In this document: piece after piece, positions 13,268-13,658 of the stretch
Layout of the letters: each line of letters opens with the position of its first letter
How positions within the stretch are numbered: the first letter of the stretch is position 1
The notes under the pieces: model-generated
Database searches by the model: none
Told to the model about the DNA's origin: nothing
What the model saw: the letters and a program-made list of their open reading frames with translations, nothing else
Position numbers and translations under genes: made by a program
Assembly: GCA_031288935.1 (NCBI GenBank)
Contig: JAITQL010000031.1
Coordinates: 1-13,658 of the forward strand
Length of the DNA stretch: 13,658 nt
Origin: Tannerella sp.
Lineage (GTDB): Bacteria > Bacteroidota > Bacteroidia > Bacteroidales > Tannerellaceae
Direction of reading: 5' to 3'

Positions 13268-13658
13268 ATGACAACACGTAAACGGATCACGTATTTAATT
13301 TCATTTTTTATGATCGCATCCTTGCCCGCGTCGGGCGTTGCGGCGCAGGAACAGGGCGAAGCCGGAACGATTACCTTTGAAGTGGGAGAGATTCGGATGA
13401 GTACGCTCTGCGAAGGGTCGCAGGACGGAAACAGCCAGATCTTGACGGGCGCCACGCCTGAAATGCTCAAGACGTACCTCCCCGACGGGACGTATCCCAT
13501 GGCGACGAACGTATTTTTACTCTCCATGAACGACAAACACATCCTGGTAGATGCCGGCTACGGCCGGCAGCTGTTTGACCATTTGCAGGCGCTGGACGTG
13601 ACGCCGGACGGGATCGACGCCGTTCTGCTGACGCACATGCACGGCGACCACATCGGCG
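13268..13658 (+). CDS. Secreted metallo-beta-lactamase-fold hydrolase (3' end cut by window)
   Basis: The 130 visible residues start with a signal peptide (MTTRKRITYLISFF..., likely cleavage after ASGVAA, about residue 26). The N-terminal half of an MBL fold follows: FEVGEIRMSTLCEG, a strand ending TNVFLLSMNDKHILVDAG, and the zinc-binding motif THMHGDHIGG with His123, His125, Asp127 and His128. The mature enzyme would be periplasmic. The overall look (long loop before the first strand, TPEMLKTYLPDGTYPMATN) resembles the quorum-lactonase/AidC-like MBL hydrolases as well as other secreted members; substrate cannot be told from this part. The remaining metal ligands lie outside the window. An open frame on the opposite strand is a shadow. 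Confidence 0.9.
   Translation, partial: MTTRKRITYLISFFMIASLPASGVAAQEQGEAGTITFEVGEIRMSTLCEGSQDGNSQILTGATPEMLKTYLPDGTYPMATNVFLLSMNDKHILVDAGYGRQLFDHLQALDVTPDGIDAVLLTHMHGDHIG

Overview
The window is chromosomal DNA of a Bacteroidota bacterium, most likely order Bacteroidales (Tannerellaceae or Bacteroidaceae-like). The family assignment is inferred from protein types: DUF1573 lipid-free secreted proteins, a DUF6261 protein, a Bacteroides-type ECF sigma factor and a 7TM-HD phosphodiesterase. Several upstream regions also carry the Bacteroidetes-type promoter, TTTG-N20-TAnnTTTG, most clearly in front of thyA.

Layout. Positions 1-3630 (minus strand) read, in transcription order, thyA, folA, a short and a long DUF1573 protein, then meaB, which leaves the window. 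thyA and folA close the thymidylate/folate cycle. meaB is the GTPase chaperone of methylmalonyl-CoA mutase. Positions 3631-4702 hold a plus-strand promoter, a 21-bp tandem array of eight units with palindromic cores, and a frameshifted, truncated gene of a Bacteroidales-restricted family. Positions 4694-7324 (minus) carry a membrane c-di-AMP-type HD phosphodiesterase followed 30 bp later by an orphan ECF sigma factor. Positions 7662-10447 (plus) carry gltX and waaA/kdtA, 5 bp apart.

From 10448 the window becomes accessory. It contains a 42-bp tandem repeat, a dense group of short palindromes, a promoter, a second 42-bp array (about six units), a DUF6261 gene, a group of small or broken reading frames with another palindromic repetitive element, and the 5' end of a secreted metallo-beta-lactamase-fold hydrolase.

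Most interesting pattern. Two unrelated Bacteroidales-restricted genes (the broken one at 4249 and DUF6261 at 11463) share the same upstream arrangement: promoter, then tandem array with a period of 21 or 42 bp (two or four DNA turns) and one 6-bp palindrome per unit, then the gene, with an open frame crossing the array and ending inside the downstream gene. I do not recognise this as a described regulatory or recombination system. The conserved parts of the window (thyA to meaB, pgpH, gltX, waaA) are ordinary.
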